Part shown: one piece after another, positions 1-8,176 of the stretch
Numbering within the stretch: position 1 is the first letter of the stretch
Layout: the number at the start of each line of letters is the position of its first letter
NCBI GenBank assembly: GCA_017399665.1
Contig: JAFQBR010000132.1
Coordinates: 1 to 23,670, forward strand
Direction: 5' to 3'
DNA length: 23,670 nt
Source of the DNA: Clostridia bacterium
GTDB lineage: Bacteria > Bacillota_A > Clostridia > Christensenellales > Borkfalkiaceae
Program-made: the position numbers and the translations under genes
Notes under the pieces: generated by a model
The model's database searches: none
What the model saw: only the letters and a program-made list of their open reading frames with translations
What the model was told of the DNA's origin: nothing

Positions 1-2
1 AG

Positions 3-485
3 CCTAACTTTGTGCTTGAGGCAGACTTTATCAATCATCAGGGCGGCGGCGGAATCTTCTTCGGCGGTGTTGCAGGCGGAATGAAGAAAAGCACTCCCGA
101 GGATGACAAGACAAACGGCTACTACGCTTTTGTAAGCGTAGACGGTCTCGGCGGCGCACTCGGCTGCACAACGCATCCCGGCAAGTGGAGCGGCAACTTT
201 ACCGCAAGCAAAAACGGCGACAGATTTACTATCGGTCAGGATCTTCACTTCTACATCCGTGTAAGCGGCGACTATATCGTTTACACAATTTCCGATTGCG
301 AAAGCAAGGAAGAGCTTTACAGAGCCGAGTACCGCAAGGGCGACAGTGCTTTTGACCGCTCTCCGTTTGAAACTGGCACTATCGCGATCCGCATCAACAA
401 TGACGGCGGCGTAGGCGGCTTTACCAACCTCAAGATTTATGAAAAGAAAGAGGCCACCACATTTACAGATGCCCCTTTCTGTTGA
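3..485 (+). CDS. Fragment of a jelly-roll (concanavalin-like) carbohydrate-associated protein, 5' partial and probably 3' chimeric
   Basis: The frame is open from the window edge (reading PNFVLEADF) and stops at 483-485. The pattern of alternating beta strands, with a 'NFVLEADF' opening, a 'GIFFGG' strand, 'YYAFVSVDG' and a final 'GFTNLKIYE' strand, resembles the concanavalin-like beta-sandwich domains at the ends of family 32 glycoside hydrolases and of the DUF1080/3-keto-disaccharide hydrolase group. No catalytic residue can be assigned. The base composition is clearly richer in GGC, GCC and CGC codons than everything downstream. The domain seems to end near residue 150. The last residues ([10 protein letters not shown]) run into sequence that belongs to the V-ATPase A gene in another frame, so the stop is probably an artefact of the join. 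The start lies outside the window. The fold assignment is moderate; the exact family is not resolved. Confidence 0.5.
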   Translation, partial: PNFVLEADFINHQGGGGIFFGGVAGGMKKSTPEDDKTNGYYAFVSVDGLGGALGCTTHPGKWSGNFTASKNGDRFTIGQDLHFYIRVSGDYIVYTISDCESKEELYRAEYRKGDSAFDRSPFETGTIAIRINNDGGVGGFTNLKIYEKKEATTFTDAPFC

Positions 486-2034
486 GCTTGCGCCCGGTTT
501 AATAGAGGGTATTTTTGACGGTATTCAAAGACCGCTTGCCGAAATCGTTAAAAATTACGGCAACAGAATTACCCGCGGTATAAAGGTAAATAACCTAGAC
601 CACGAAAAGCTTTGGAATTTTATTCCCACGGCAAAGGTTGGAGATAAATTACAAGCAGGCGACGAAATAGGTTACGTTCAGGAAACACCTGTTGTTCGCC
701 ATAAAATAACAGTTCCCTTTGGCGCAATGGGCGAGCTTGTAAGCGTAAACGCAGGGCAGTTTAACATAACTCAAACGGTTGCTGTTATTAAAGATGGCGA
801 TAAAGAAATTCCCGTTTGTATGCTTAAAAAATGGCCTGTAAGAAAGGCGCGTCCCTATAAAGAAAAAATGCCCCCCGCAATGCCAATGGTTACAGGTCAG
901 CGTGTTATAGACACACTTTTCCCAATTGCAAAGGGTGGTTGTGCGGCAGTTCCCGGTCCTTTCGGTAGCGGTAAAACGGTTGTTCAGCACCAGCTTGCAA
1001 AGTGGGCTGACGCATCAATTATCGTATACGTTGGTTGCGGTGAACGCGGTAACGAAATGACGGACGTTTTAAACGAATTCCCAGAACTAAACGACCCTAC
1101 CACAGGTCAACCTCTTATGAAAAGAACGGTGCTTATCGCAAACACTTCAGATATGCCTGTTGCCGCGCGTGAAGCATCTATTTACACGGGTATAACTATT
1201 GCCGAATATTTTAGAGATATGGGCTACGACGTAGCTATCATGGCTGACTCTACCTCACGTTGGGCAGAGGCTCTTCGTGAAATGAGCGGTAGACTTGAAG
1301 AAATGCCCGGTGACGAAGGTTATCCTGCATATCTATCTTCAAGACTTGCAGAATTCTATGAAAGAGCAGGTATCGTTAAGGTTTTAGGTAGCGAAAACGT
1401 AACCGGTTCTATTACGGCAATCGGTGCGGTATCACCTCCGGGTGGTGACCTTTCTGAGCCCGTTGCTCAGGCAACCTTGCGTATCGTAAAGGTATTCTGG
1501 GGCTTATCTGCTTCACTTGCATACAAGCGTCACTTCCCAGCTATCGATTGGCTTGTAAGTTATTCGCTTTATGCAGATAAATTGGGTGTTTGGTTTAAAG
1601 AAAACGTAGGTCAAGACTACAACGAGCTTCGCGCTTTTGTAATGAGAATACTTCAAGAAGAGGCAGAGCTTGATGAAATCGTACGTCTTGTAGGTATGGA
1701 TTCACTTTCTTATAAAGATAGAATGACCATGGAAACTGCAAAGGTTATCCGTGAGGACTATTTGCACCAAAACGCATTCCACGAGGTTGATACCTATACT
1801 TCACTTCAAAAGCAGTACAAGATGTTAAAGCTTATTTACGAGTTTTACAGACTTGGTAATATCGCGGTAGATAACTATGCAGAGCTTGATGATATTTTAG
1901 CTTGCGAGGGCAAGGAAAAAATCGGTAGAGCAAAATACGTAGAAGAAAAAGACTTAGAGCTTTTAGACCGCGCACTACGCGAAATGACGGCTGAACTTAA
2001 GAAAATAGCAGAGGCAGGGGATAGTGATGTATAA
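439..2034 (+). CDS. ntpA: V-type ATPase catalytic subunit A, N-terminally truncated
   Basis: Catalytic nucleotide-binding subunit of the V/A-type rotary ATPase, hydrolysing or making ATP in the peripheral V1 head. Recognisable A-subunit sequence starts at residue 11 (nt 469, [11 protein letters not shown]). The P-loop GPFGSGKT is at residues 173-180, followed by the subunit-typical [10 protein letters not shown], the Walker B region with [12 protein letters not shown], and [11 protein letters not shown]. The C-terminal helical part is complete. Bacterial A subunits are about 580-590 residues. In the Thermus protein the equivalent of PLSVEL lies near residue 70, so about 60-70 residues of the N-terminal beta-barrel are missing. 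The first ten residues ([10 protein letters not shown]) come from the preceding unrelated sequence, so the ATG at 439 is unlikely to be the true start. The stop overlaps the start of ntpB. A subunit assignment is very secure; the truncation is probably an assembly join rather than biology. Confidence 0.95.
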   Translation: MKRKRPPHLQMPLSVELAPGLIEGIFDGIQRPLAEIVKNYGNRITRGIKVNNLDHEKLWNFIPTAKVGDKLQAGDEIGYVQETPVVRHKITVPFGAMGELVSVNAGQFNITQTVAVIKDGDKEIPVCMLKKWPVRKARPYKEKMPPAMPMVTGQRVIDTLFPIAKGGCAAVPGPFGSGKTVVQHQLAKWADASIIVYVGCGERGNEMTDVLNEFPELNDPTTGQPLMKRTVLIANTSDMPVAAREASIYTGITIAEYFRDMGYDVAIMADSTSRWAEALREMSGRLEEMPGDEGYPAYLSSRLAEFYERAGIVKVLGSENVTGSITAIGAVSPPGGDLSEPVAQATLRIVKVFWGLSASLAYKRHFPAIDWLVSYSLYADKLGVWFKENVGQDYNELRAFVMRILQEEAELDEIVRLVGMDSLSYKDRMTMETAKVIREDYLHQNAFHEVDTYTSLQKQYKMLKLIYEFYRLGNIAVDNYAELDDILACEGKEKIGRAKYVEEKDLELLDRALREMTAELKKIAEAGDSDV

Positions 2035-3400
2035 GGAATATAAAACGATAAAAGAAGTTGTTGGTCCTCTTATGCTTGTAGAGGGCGTAGAGGGCGTAGG
2101 ATATAACGAACTTGTTGAAATAACGCAAAAGAACGGCGAAGTTCGCCGCGGTAAAGTGCTTGAAGTTAAGGATGACAAGGCTGTCGTTCAGCTTTTTGAA
2201 AGCTCACAAGGGCTTGAAATTTCAACTTCTAAAGCGCGCTTTTTAGGCAGAGGTATAGAGCTTGCCGTATCTGAAGATATGCTTGGCAGAGTATTTGACG
2301 GTATGGGCAACCCGCGTGATGGCGGTGCGCCTATTATTGCAGATAAAATGCTGGATATTAACGGCGAACCTATTAACCCTGCAGCTCGCGATTACCCCAA
2401 CGAGTTTATTCAAACGGGTATTTCTGCAATTGACGGACTTAACACCTTGGTAAGGGGACAAAAGCTTCCCGTATTTAGTATGAGCGGTCTTCCCCATGCA
2501 GAGCTTGCTGCTCAAATTGCGCGTCAGGCAAAGGTTCGCTCTGGCGACAGTAAGTTTGCGGTAGTATTTGCGGCTATCGGTATTACCTTTGAAGAAGCAG
2601 AATACTTTATAGATGATTTTAGAAGAACGGGGGCTATTGAAAGAACGGTATTATTTACTAACCTTGCAAACGACCCCGCTGTAGAACGTATTTCAACCCC
2701 AAGAATGGCGCTTACCTGCGCAGAATACTTGGCTTTTGAGCTTGGAATGCACGTTCTTGTTATTATGACGGATATTACAAACTATGCAGAAGCATTGCGT
2801 GAAGTATCGGCTGCGCGTAAGGAAGTTCCCGGTAGACGTGGTTACCCCGGTTATTTATATACCGACCTTGCTTCTTTATACGAAAGAGCGGGCAGAATTA
2901 AGGGTAAAGAGGGTTCTATTACTCAAATCCCCATTCTTACCATGCCTGAAGATGATAAAACTCACCCCATTCCCGACCTTACAGGGTATATTACCGAAGG
3001 TCAGATTATTTTATCGCGTGAGCTTTATAAGAAGGGTATAGTTCCACCTATTGACGTTCTTCCTTCACTTTCACGTCTTAAAGATAAGGGTATTGGCGAC
3101 GGCAAAACGAGAGAAGACCATGCTGATACAATGAACCAGCTTTTCTCTGCGTACGCGCACGGTAAGGAAAGTAAAGAGCTTGCTACTATTTTGGGTGAGT
3201 CTGCTCTTACTGCTACCGATAAGCTATACGCAAAGTTTGCAGAAGAATTTGAAAAAGCATACGTTTCTCAGGGCTTTGAAACAAGCAGAACTATTGAAGA
3301 AACGCTTGACCTTGGTTGGAAACTACTTGCAATTCTTCCAAGAAGCGAACTAAAGAGAATTAAAGAAAAATATTTAGATAAGTATTTAAACAAGCAGTAA
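2027..3400 (+). CDS. ntpB: V-type ATPase non-catalytic subunit B
   Basis: Regulatory nucleotide-binding subunit that alternates with A in the V1 hexamer. The protein (about 457 residues) matches the family length. Where the A subunit has a P-loop, this protein has the B-type sequence [15 protein letters not shown] (nt ~2481-2525), which marks it as non-catalytic. Other B-subunit landmarks are [32 protein letters not shown], the [14 protein letters not shown] segment, and [24 protein letters not shown] chose ATG 2027 because it gives the usual [14 protein letters not shown] opening; a GTG at 2024 would add one residue. The start overlaps the ntpA stop at 2032-2034, which indicates translational coupling. 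The complete head domain, unlike ntpA, shows that the reading is sound from here on. Confidence 0.96.
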   Translation: MYKEYKTIKEVVGPLMLVEGVEGVGYNELVEITQKNGEVRRGKVLEVKDDKAVVQLFESSQGLEISTSKARFLGRGIELAVSEDMLGRVFDGMGNPRDGGAPIIADKMLDINGEPINPAARDYPNEFIQTGISAIDGLNTLVRGQKLPVFSMSGLPHAELAAQIARQAKVRSGDSKFAVVFAAIGITFEEAEYFIDDFRRTGAIERTVLFTNLANDPAVERISTPRMALTCAEYLAFELGMHVLVIMTDITNYAEALREVSAARKEVPGRRGYPGYLYTDLASLYERAGRIKGKEGSITQIPILTMPEDDKTHPIPDLTGYITEGQIILSRELYKKGIVPPIDVLPSLSRLKDKGIGDGKTREDHADTMNQLFSAYAHGKESKELATILGESALTATDKLYAKFAEEFEKAYVSQGFETSRTIEETLDLGWKLLAILPRSELKRIKEKYLDKYLNKQ

Positions 3401-3483
3401 ATAAAAATTACCAAAATAAAAAGGCAAAATTGCGCTATTATATAATATATAGTCGCGCGAATAAAAAAAATTAAGGAATAAAC

Positions 3484-4128
3484 ATGGCAAGACTTAACGT
3501 AAACCCCACAAGAATGGAGTTGAAAAAACTTAAAACAAGATTAAAGACTGCCACTCGCGGACATAAATTGTTAAAAGATAAAGCGGACGAAATGATCCGT
3601 CGCTTTTCCGTTCTTATAAAACTTAATAAAAGCTTGCGTGATGAAGTAGAGCAATTTATGGGTAAAGTATTAAAGGAATTTTCTTACGCAAAAGGTCAGC
3701 TTTCTAAAGGTGCACTAGAAAATGCCTTTTTAATGCCCACCTCAACTTTAAAAATTACAAAGAGTACCACTTCTATTATGAACGTAGAAGTTCCCTCTTT
3801 AGCTGTTGAAGAAAGAAAGGGCGAGGATGCTTACCCATACGCCTTTTCTCAAATCACAAGCGAGGCGGATTATTCTGTAAAAAGAATATCAGAAGTTATC
3901 TATAAACTCGTTAAGCTTGCAGAGGTAGAAAAGCAGGTTGCTATGCTTGCAATCGAAATAGAAAAGAACAAACGACGCGTTAACGCACTTGAACACGTCA
4001 TGATTCCCCAGCTTGAAGAGACAATCGCTTATATTACTTCTAAATTAGATGAAAACGAAAGAGCCTCTATAACGCGTTTAATGAAGGTTAAGTCAATGAT
4101 AGCAGAGCGCCAAATTGCAGAAAATTAA
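3484..4128 (+). CDS. ntpD: V-type ATPase central-stalk subunit D
   Basis: Rotor shaft subunit that sits inside the A3B3 head and transmits rotation to the membrane ring. The 214-residue length is normal. The N-terminus reads MARLNVNPTRMELKKLKTRL, followed by 'RGHKLLKDKADEMIRRF', a signature of the D family. Both ends are predicted long helices that form the antiparallel coiled coil (the C-terminal one carries KVEKQVAMLAIEIEKNKRRVNALEHV-like heptads around residues 145-185), with a shorter globular middle. A Shine-Dalgarno-like AAGGA lies just ahead of the ATG. The 83-base gap from ntpB is AT-rich with no obvious terminator, so it is probably co-transcribed as the last gene of the ntp operon. 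A strong terminator follows immediately. Confidence 0.95.
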   Translation: MARLNVNPTRMELKKLKTRLKTATRGHKLLKDKADEMIRRFSVLIKLNKSLRDEVEQFMGKVLKEFSYAKGQLSKGALENAFLMPTSTLKITKSTTSIMNVEVPSLAVEERKGEDAYPYAFSQITSEADYSVKRISEVIYKLVKLAEVEKQVAMLAIEIEKNKRRVNALEHVMIPQLEETIAYITSKLDENERASITRLMKVKSMIAERQIAEN

Positions 4129-4133
4129 AAAAC

Positions 4134-4191
4134 AAAACCCGCCTTAAAAACCTGCGAAAGTGCAGTTAATCGACCTATAGGCGGGTTTTTT
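4134..4191 (+). terminator. Rho-independent terminator of the V-ATPase operon
   Basis: An 11-bp stem, AAAACCCGCCT (4134-4144) with AGGCGGGTTTT (4179-4189), is followed by a T run. The loop is long and holds a small inner hairpin (CTGC 4152-4155 with GCAG 4162-4165). The element lies six bases after the ntpD stop. The rest of the gap to 4423 is A/T-rich with no ORF. It also holds TATAGGTCGA (4210-4219), the reverse complement of TCGACCTATA at 4170-4179 inside this terminator. Confidence 0.85.
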
Positions 4192-4351
4192 ATATTTTTT
4201 TCTTTAAAATATAGGTCGAAAAAGTGCAAAAAATGCAAAAGACAGACGGAAAAAAAACGAACATTTTTATTTATAAAAATAAAAAATTATAAAAAAAACA
4301 AAAAAAATGGGCAAAAAGTATTGTAAAATTTGAAATCTTGTGTTAATATAT

Positions 4352-4379
4352 TTGTATCTGAAATTGTAATATGTAATAT
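4352..4379 (+). promoter_or_regulatory. Possible promoter for the 4423 membrane-protein gene
   Basis: TTGTAT (4352-4357), 16 bases, then TAATAT (4374-4379); an overlapping TATAAT sits at 4379-4384. It lies about 40 bases before the ATG, after the upstream terminator. The surrounding DNA is so A/T-rich that chance matches are easy, so this is tentative. Confidence 0.35.
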
Positions 4380-4422
4380 ATAATACATTTTTGAAGCATA
4401 TCTTTTTGATGGGAGATACGAT

Positions 4423-5619
4423 ATGGCAAGAAAAAATCGCACAAAATTAATACCGTTGCTGCTGGCAATGATATCTTGCATAACGCTGTTTTGCACAACG
4501 GCGCTAACCGTTTTTGCAGACGAACAAGCATCTTCATTTAGCGAAATAGTAGAAGCACTTACTAATGAAGACGTTGCGATGATAGCAGACGTTATAGTTG
4601 CCGAAGATTTAGAAATAAACAATAAAGACGACGTTCGCGATAATTTATTTGCCGACCCGGATCTGGATAATCAAGTTAAAGCTAAGCAACTTACAATCGT
4701 TTTAGAAATAGCTAAAGAAAAAGCAGAATGCAAAGCTCGTTTAACAGACGAGTATATAGCTCAAACAGTTGAGCCTGCAAGCGTTGCAAATTACAAGCAG
4801 GCAAGAGATCAGCTTTTAGCTAGTTACAAAATAGAAGGTGCAAGGCTAAACGCTTCTGATTGGGAAGCTTATCTTACAGATCTTCAAAGCTCCTTAGAAT
4901 TAAAAGCTCAGGTACTTGAAAATATTCTTAACGATGACCAAGCTGCTTTTAGTAAGTTTTCTAAAGATAGCGCACAAAAGGTTGTTGACGAGTACAACAG
5001 CTTAATTAAAATAACGAACGTCGGTGGCGGAGACGCCTTTTCGGTAGAAGGTTATTACGAACTTGAAAAAGCAGAAAAGTTAAAAGAAGTTCTTGATAAA
5101 TATGTAGAGCAGGAAAGCGAAGCTTACGTTTTTGTAAATCCCATCGAGTACGTAGCAAGCGAAGTAATGCGTTGCATAACAGAGGTTGAAGAACTTACTA
5201 AAAAGGCAATTAACGAATTAAAGGCAGTTCCCAAAAACAGTATTGAAGAAGCTTATCAGCTTTACAATTATTGGTTAACTATTAAGGGTGACCAAACGGC
5301 GCCTGATTATAACGATACGGTAGCAAAGCTTAAAACTCTTGCAAACAAGGCTATAAGCGATTACGAAAACAAAGCTACCGCGCAAATGAAGAGCTATTAT
5401 AGCGGTGAATATAGCGCACTAGTAGACTTTATTGAAAACATAGACGGCTACGATCTATACGTTCCTGTAAGGGTTGCATCTCTTACAGATGAAAAGGGTG
5501 TTGTAACGATTACTGCTCAATATGCAAACGGCCAAAAGGCAGAGGTTCTTCCCGATAACTGTTCACTAGTTATTTATTCAACTGCAAACGGCGTTGCAAA
5601 GAAAAACGCGTCAAACTAA
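4423..5619 (+). CDS. Secreted coiled-coil protein; N-terminal half of a membrane protein interrupted by an in-frame TAA
   Basis: The product starts with a clear Sec signal peptide: positive MARKNRTK, a hydrophobic run LIPLLLAMISCITLFCTTALTV, and a likely cleavage after FADEQ-adjacent residues near 33-35. The remaining ~365 residues are rich in Glu, Lys and Ala with long helical, coiled-coil-like stretches, ending in a beta-rich segment (VRVASLTDEKGVVTITAQYA). I recognise no catalytic family. The ATG at 4423 has a good ribosome site (GGGAGA about 7 bases upstream). The TAA at 5617-5619 interrupts a frame that continues open without any further stop to 7068, with protein-like codon use throughout. 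Upstream and downstream halves therefore look like one ~881-codon gene with a TMH and InlB-type repeat in the second half. Function is unknown; a cell-surface or envelope role is inferred from the signal peptide. Confidence 0.75.
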   Translation: MARKNRTKLIPLLLAMISCITLFCTTALTVFADEQASSFSEIVEALTNEDVAMIADVIVAEDLEINNKDDVRDNLFADPDLDNQVKAKQLTIVLEIAKEKAECKARLTDEYIAQTVEPASVANYKQARDQLLASYKIEGARLNASDWEAYLTDLQSSLELKAQVLENILNDDQAAFSKFSKDSAQKVVDEYNSLIKITNVGGGDAFSVEGYYELEKAEKLKEVLDKYVEQESEAYVFVNPIEYVASEVMRCITEVEELTKKAINELKAVPKNSIEEAYQLYNYWLTIKGDQTAPDYNDTVAKLKTLANKAISDYENKATAQMKSYYSGEYSALVDFIENIDGYDLYVPVRVASLTDEKGVVTITAQYANGQKAEVLPDNCSLVIYSTANGVAKKNASN

Positions 5620-7068
5620 ATCAAGAAAATAGACGACAATTTATCTGTTGCATACTTCCTTTCTTACAGAGTTATAAGACACAACAACAATTACACCTTA
5701 CCTTCTAGGGACGTAAACAACAAACAGATTACATATCAAGTAACCATTGATTTAAAAGGCTACTACGAAAAGTACTGTAACCCAACGGGTAGGGAAATCG
5801 ATAAAACAGAAAACATAGAAAAAGCGCTAGAAATTGTTTCTACGCTTGATAACGAAAACGCCTCAATGTGCTACGGCTACGAAAAAGGCGCTATCAAATC
5901 TTTTGAATACACACTTGAAGGAGGAGTTCTCGTGTTTACAACCACGTCTCTTTTAAACAACTTATGTGTTACGGGCGCAAACCTAGATTCATTAATAACT
6001 AATCCGTTATTCTGGGTTGCTTGTGTGCTTGCTTTAATTCTTCTTATCGTAATTATTAAGCTAATAGTTAAGCACGTTAAATATAGAATTAAGTTCGTTA
6101 CTAACGGCGGTACTCACGTTGACTCTATCAGAGCAGCTAAGGGCGAATATTTCGTTATGCCCACACCTCCTGTAAAAGACGGTTACGTATTTGCAGGTTG
6201 GTTTACCGATAAAGCGCTTACTCAAAGATTTATGGGCACTTATATGGCTCGTAGAAAAGGCTTTAAGCTTTATGCAAAATGGGCGTGTCCTGTTACTTCA
6301 ACAAGACTTGTTGAAATGTACGACGCATTACGCGATTTAATGAGATCTTACAAGAAAGAAAGCTTTAAACCCTTACTTGGTCTTACCGAAACGGAAATGA
6401 TCGCGTCAATGTACTATAAAACGACTCACATTCAGTTGAACCTTGCAATTAACCCCAGCGTTCTTGAAAAAGAAGGTATTAAGGTAAAATTAAGCAAGGA
6501 AAGAAAGTTTGCTGAAATACCCACTCAAATCATTATTTCAACTGAAGAAGTATTTGCAACTGCATTAGACCTTACAAAACGCGTACTTGTTTCTAAGGGC
6601 TTACAACCCATTGCAGATTACGTACCTGGCGAACCCTCTACCGAAAAGGATAGAGCAAACGGCTTTGCTTATATGTTACGTAACGACCGCGTTGCAAAAA
6701 CTGCTGAAGATTACTTTGAACTTCTTCGTATTGCTGTTAAGTCTTACGTTATGGAAGAAGATAACGGTAAGTTTAAACCCGGCGACAAGGTAACCTTAGC
6801 AAGACTATACGTAACCAACGAAGTTGCTTGCTTACACTTACCTGTAGTTAAAGGTATTAAGGGCTTAAAAGCATCACGCAATGCGCGCTTTGCAGATACC
6901 CCTGTTGAAGTTAAGATTTTAGCTCCTCGTGACGTTTTAGAAGCTTACGCTTTAATTGACGCAGTAATGAGATCTAACGGATTTGTTAAATCACCTGAAA
7001 ATGCTAACGATTTACAAGACGTTAAAGTTCCTGCAACCAACGGTTTTGCTTATACGTTAATATTCTAA
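5620..7068 (+). CDS. Membrane-anchored InlB-repeat protein; C-terminal half of the stop-split gene
   Basis: The frame is the same as the 4423 gene and is open from 5620. Possible restart codons are ATG 5866 and GTG 5932. The GTG has an excellent ribosome site (AAGGAGGAG, 5918-5926, five bases before it). The protein has one strong transmembrane helix (NPLFWVACVLALILLIVIIKLIV, nt ~5998-6066) followed by a basic KHVKYRIK, so the C-terminus should face the cytoplasm. Right after comes one InlB B-repeat/Flg_new unit (VTNGG...GYVFAGWFTD...LYAKW, nt ~6099-6282). The last ~255 residues contain two copies of an unnamed ~115-residue domain. Copy 1 has RKFAEIPTQIII ... DRANGFAYMLRND; copy 2 has ARFADTPVEVKI ... 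NGFAYTLIF. A terminator follows. Whether this half is made alone, by readthrough, or not at all cannot be told from the sequence. Confidence 0.7.
   Translation: MKKIDDNLSVAYFLSYRVIRHNNNYTLPSRDVNNKQITYQVTIDLKGYYEKYCNPTGREIDKTENIEKALEIVSTLDNENASMCYGYEKGAIKSFEYTLEGGVLVFTTTSLLNNLCVTGANLDSLITNPLFWVACVLALILLIVIIKLIVKHVKYRIKFVTNGGTHVDSIRAAKGEYFVMPTPPVKDGYVFAGWFTDKALTQRFMGTYMARRKGFKLYAKWACPVTSTRLVEMYDALRDLMRSYKKESFKPLLGLTETEMIASMYYKTTHIQLNLAINPSVLEKEGIKVKLSKERKFAEIPTQIIISTEEVFATALDLTKRVLVSKGLQPIADYVPGEPSTEKDRANGFAYMLRNDRVAKTAEDYFELLRIAVKSYVMEEDNGKFKPGDKVTLARLYVTNEVACLHLPVVKGIKGLKASRNARFADTPVEVKILAPRDVLEAYALIDAVMRSNGFVKSPENANDLQDVKVPATNGFAYTLIF
5918..5934 (+). promoter_or_regulatory. Strong internal ribosome-binding site and GTG start
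   Basis: AAGGAGGAG at 5918-5926 precedes GTG at 5932-5934 with near-ideal spacing and in frame with the downstream half. It would yield a protein that begins about 20 residues ahead of the transmembrane helix. The same bases also encode LEGGV in the unbroken frame, so a chance match is possible. Confidence 0.45.
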
Positions 7069-7084
7069 TTAACTAAACAAAATA

Positions 7085-7120
7085 GCACCCTTTACCAAAT
7101 GCGGTAAGGGGTGTTTTTTT
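7085..7120 (+). terminator. Rho-independent terminator after the InlB-repeat gene
   Basis: CACCCTTTACC (7086-7096) pairs with GGTAAGGGGTG (7103-7113) with one G-T pair and a 6-base loop, followed by seven T. It lies 17 bases past the stop codon at 7068. Confidence 0.88.
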
Positions 7121-7166
7121 ACCTAAAAACGTATAATAAGTTATAAAGCTATAAAATACGGGCTTA

Positions 7167-7255
7167 TGTGGATAAAATAGTGGTTTATCCACAAAAAAAG
7201 GGCAAAAATAAAAAATTGTTAATATCTTTGTGGATAACTGTTATATATATCCACA
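7167..7255. promoter_or_regulatory. Cluster of four DnaA-box-like sites in two inverted pairs
   Basis: Three perfect matches to the DnaA-box consensus TTATCCACA are present: 7167-7175 (minus), 7185-7193 (plus) and 7229-7237 (minus). A fourth site with one mismatch is at 7247-7255 (plus, ATATCCACA). The sites form two inverted pairs, each with a 9-base gap, and the second pair is offset from the first by exactly 62 bases at both boxes. The first pair is also a 10-bp perfect dyad (TGTGGATAAA / TTTATCCACA). A very A/T-rich stretch (7256-7300) follows. Possible roles are a replication origin, a DnaA-titrating site, or a DnaA-controlled promoter for the amidase. Against an origin: all genes on both sides run in the same direction, and dnaA, dnaN and gyrB are not nearby. 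Confidence 0.7.
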
Positions 7256-7301
7256 CTTTTTTTACAGTATTTTTTTAACTTTATATAAATATATATATAA
7301 T

Positions 7302-8009
7302 ATGTCAGTTAAAAAATCTTCTTTTGTTTTAAAGGTTATTGCCCTTTTTCTTACTTGCTTTTTACTTATTTTTAGCGTGGAGTTTGTTCTTTTTAGTTCA
7401 ACAGCCTTTTCCGCCTCTCTGCCAAAGCCTACCCACGTTATAGTTATTGATGCAGGGCACGGCGGTATAGACGGTGGTGTAACGGGTTCTGTAACAGGGG
7501 CTATAGAAAGCGATATTAATCTTGAAATTGCAAAAAAACTTTATGGAGTTTTTAAAAGTGCCGGCTTTGAGGTTGTTATGACGCGCACCTCTTCAGCTGG
7601 ACTTTACGGGCACACGGGCGCTGGGCATAAAATGCGCGATATGAAGGCTCGCGAAAAAATTATTAAAGATAGTGTGCCATCACTCTTCATTTCTATTCAT
7701 CAAAACAAATTTTCAAGTTCTTCGCGCCGTGGTGGTCAGGTTTTTTATAAAATGGGTAGCTCAACCTCTTTTTCGCTTGCAAAATGCGTGCAAGAGCAAA
7801 TAAACGCTCTTAAAGATAACGGCAGAAAAAGTAGCCCTTTAGCTGGCGATTACTATCTTTTAAACGTGGCTTCTTGCCCATCGGTAATCGTTGAATGCGG
7901 ATTTTTATCCAACCCTCAAGATGAAAGGCTTTTAATTAGTGAAAGTTACCAAAAAGAATTAGCCAACGCCATCTATTACGGCTGTATGCAATATTTAACG
8001 ACTGAATAA
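7302..8009 (+). CDS. cwlD: CwlD-like N-acetylmuramoyl-L-alanine amidase
   Basis: Zinc amidase (Amidase_3 family) that cuts the bond between N-acetylmuramic acid and the L-alanine of the stem peptide in peptidoglycan. From the ATG at 7302 the protein is 235 residues. An N-terminal hydrophobic signal or anchor (residues ~9-33) ends in FSAS, so it acts outside the membrane. Zinc ligands are visible as H53 (DAGHGG), E69 (IESDINLEIA) and H133 (SIHQN); the catalytic glutamate is E198 (VIVECGFLSNP). Length, the single N-terminal hydrophobic segment and the YYLLNVASCPSVIVE block are closest to B. subtilis CwlD, the amidase that makes the muramic-lactam of the spore cortex. A general wall-remodelling role is equally possible. 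A longer GTG start at 7230 would place coding sequence inside the DnaA-box cluster and is disfavoured. No clear Shine-Dalgarno lies before 7302. A terminator follows, so it is probably monocistronic. Confidence 0.88.
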   Translation: MSVKKSSFVLKVIALFLTCFLLIFSVEFVLFSSTAFSASLPKPTHVIVIDAGHGGIDGGVTGSVTGAIESDINLEIAKKLYGVFKSAGFEVVMTRTSSAGLYGHTGAGHKMRDMKAREKIIKDSVPSLFISIHQNKFSSSSRRGGQVFYKMGSSTSFSLAKCVQEQINALKDNGRKSSPLAGDYYLLNVASCPSVIVECGFLSNPQDERLLISESYQKELANAIYYGCMQYLTTE

Positions 8010-8025
8010 TAAACAAAACCAAAGT

Positions 8026-8057
8026 GCCAAGCAAAGCCCAGCTTGGCGTTTTTTTTT
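8026..8057 (+). terminator. Rho-independent terminator of the amidase gene
   Basis: GCCAAGC (8026-8032) pairs with GCTTGGC (8041-8047), loop AAAGCCCA, followed by G and nine T. Confidence 0.88.
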
Positions 8058-8071
8058 AAAATGCTTTTTTT

Positions 8072-8102
8072 ACTTGTTTATTAAGTAAAAAAGTGGTAGA
8101 AT
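8072..8102 (+). promoter_or_regulatory. Promoter with overlapping dyad for the 8177 lipoprotein
   Basis: TTGTTT (8074-8079), 17 bases, TAGAAT (8097-8102). The -35 is embedded in a dyad, ACTTG...AAGTA (about 8072-8088), and the bases AAGTGGTA lie immediately at the -10. The same arrangement occurs before the other large lipoprotein gene at 18809-18839. Confidence 0.65.
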
Positions 8103-8176
8103 AACAATAAGTAAACTTTTTTAAAGTTTAATTTTTATATAAAACAAACAAAATACATTTTTTTGGGAGTCGTTTT

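Noticed and set aside
649..990. Minus-strand open frame inside ntpA
   Set aside because: It is antisense to a strongly conserved gene, has no ribosome site, and its translation is unlike any family I know. Other antisense frames in the window were rejected for the same reason.
4352..4384. Firm promoter assignment before the 4423 gene
   Set aside because: Several overlapping TATAAT-like matches exist in very A/T-rich DNA and none has a good -35 at 17 bases, so it is listed only as a low-confidence feature.
5617..5619. Stop-codon reassignment of TAA
   Set aside because: TAA ends many clearly complete genes here (ntpA, ntpB, ntpD, rlmB, sigH, dnaX, recR), so a global change of code is not plausible; only this local stop is odd.
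7230..7301. Upstream GTG start for the amidase
   Set aside because: It would add 24 residues ahead of a normal signal segment and would place coding sequence over two DnaA-box-like sites.
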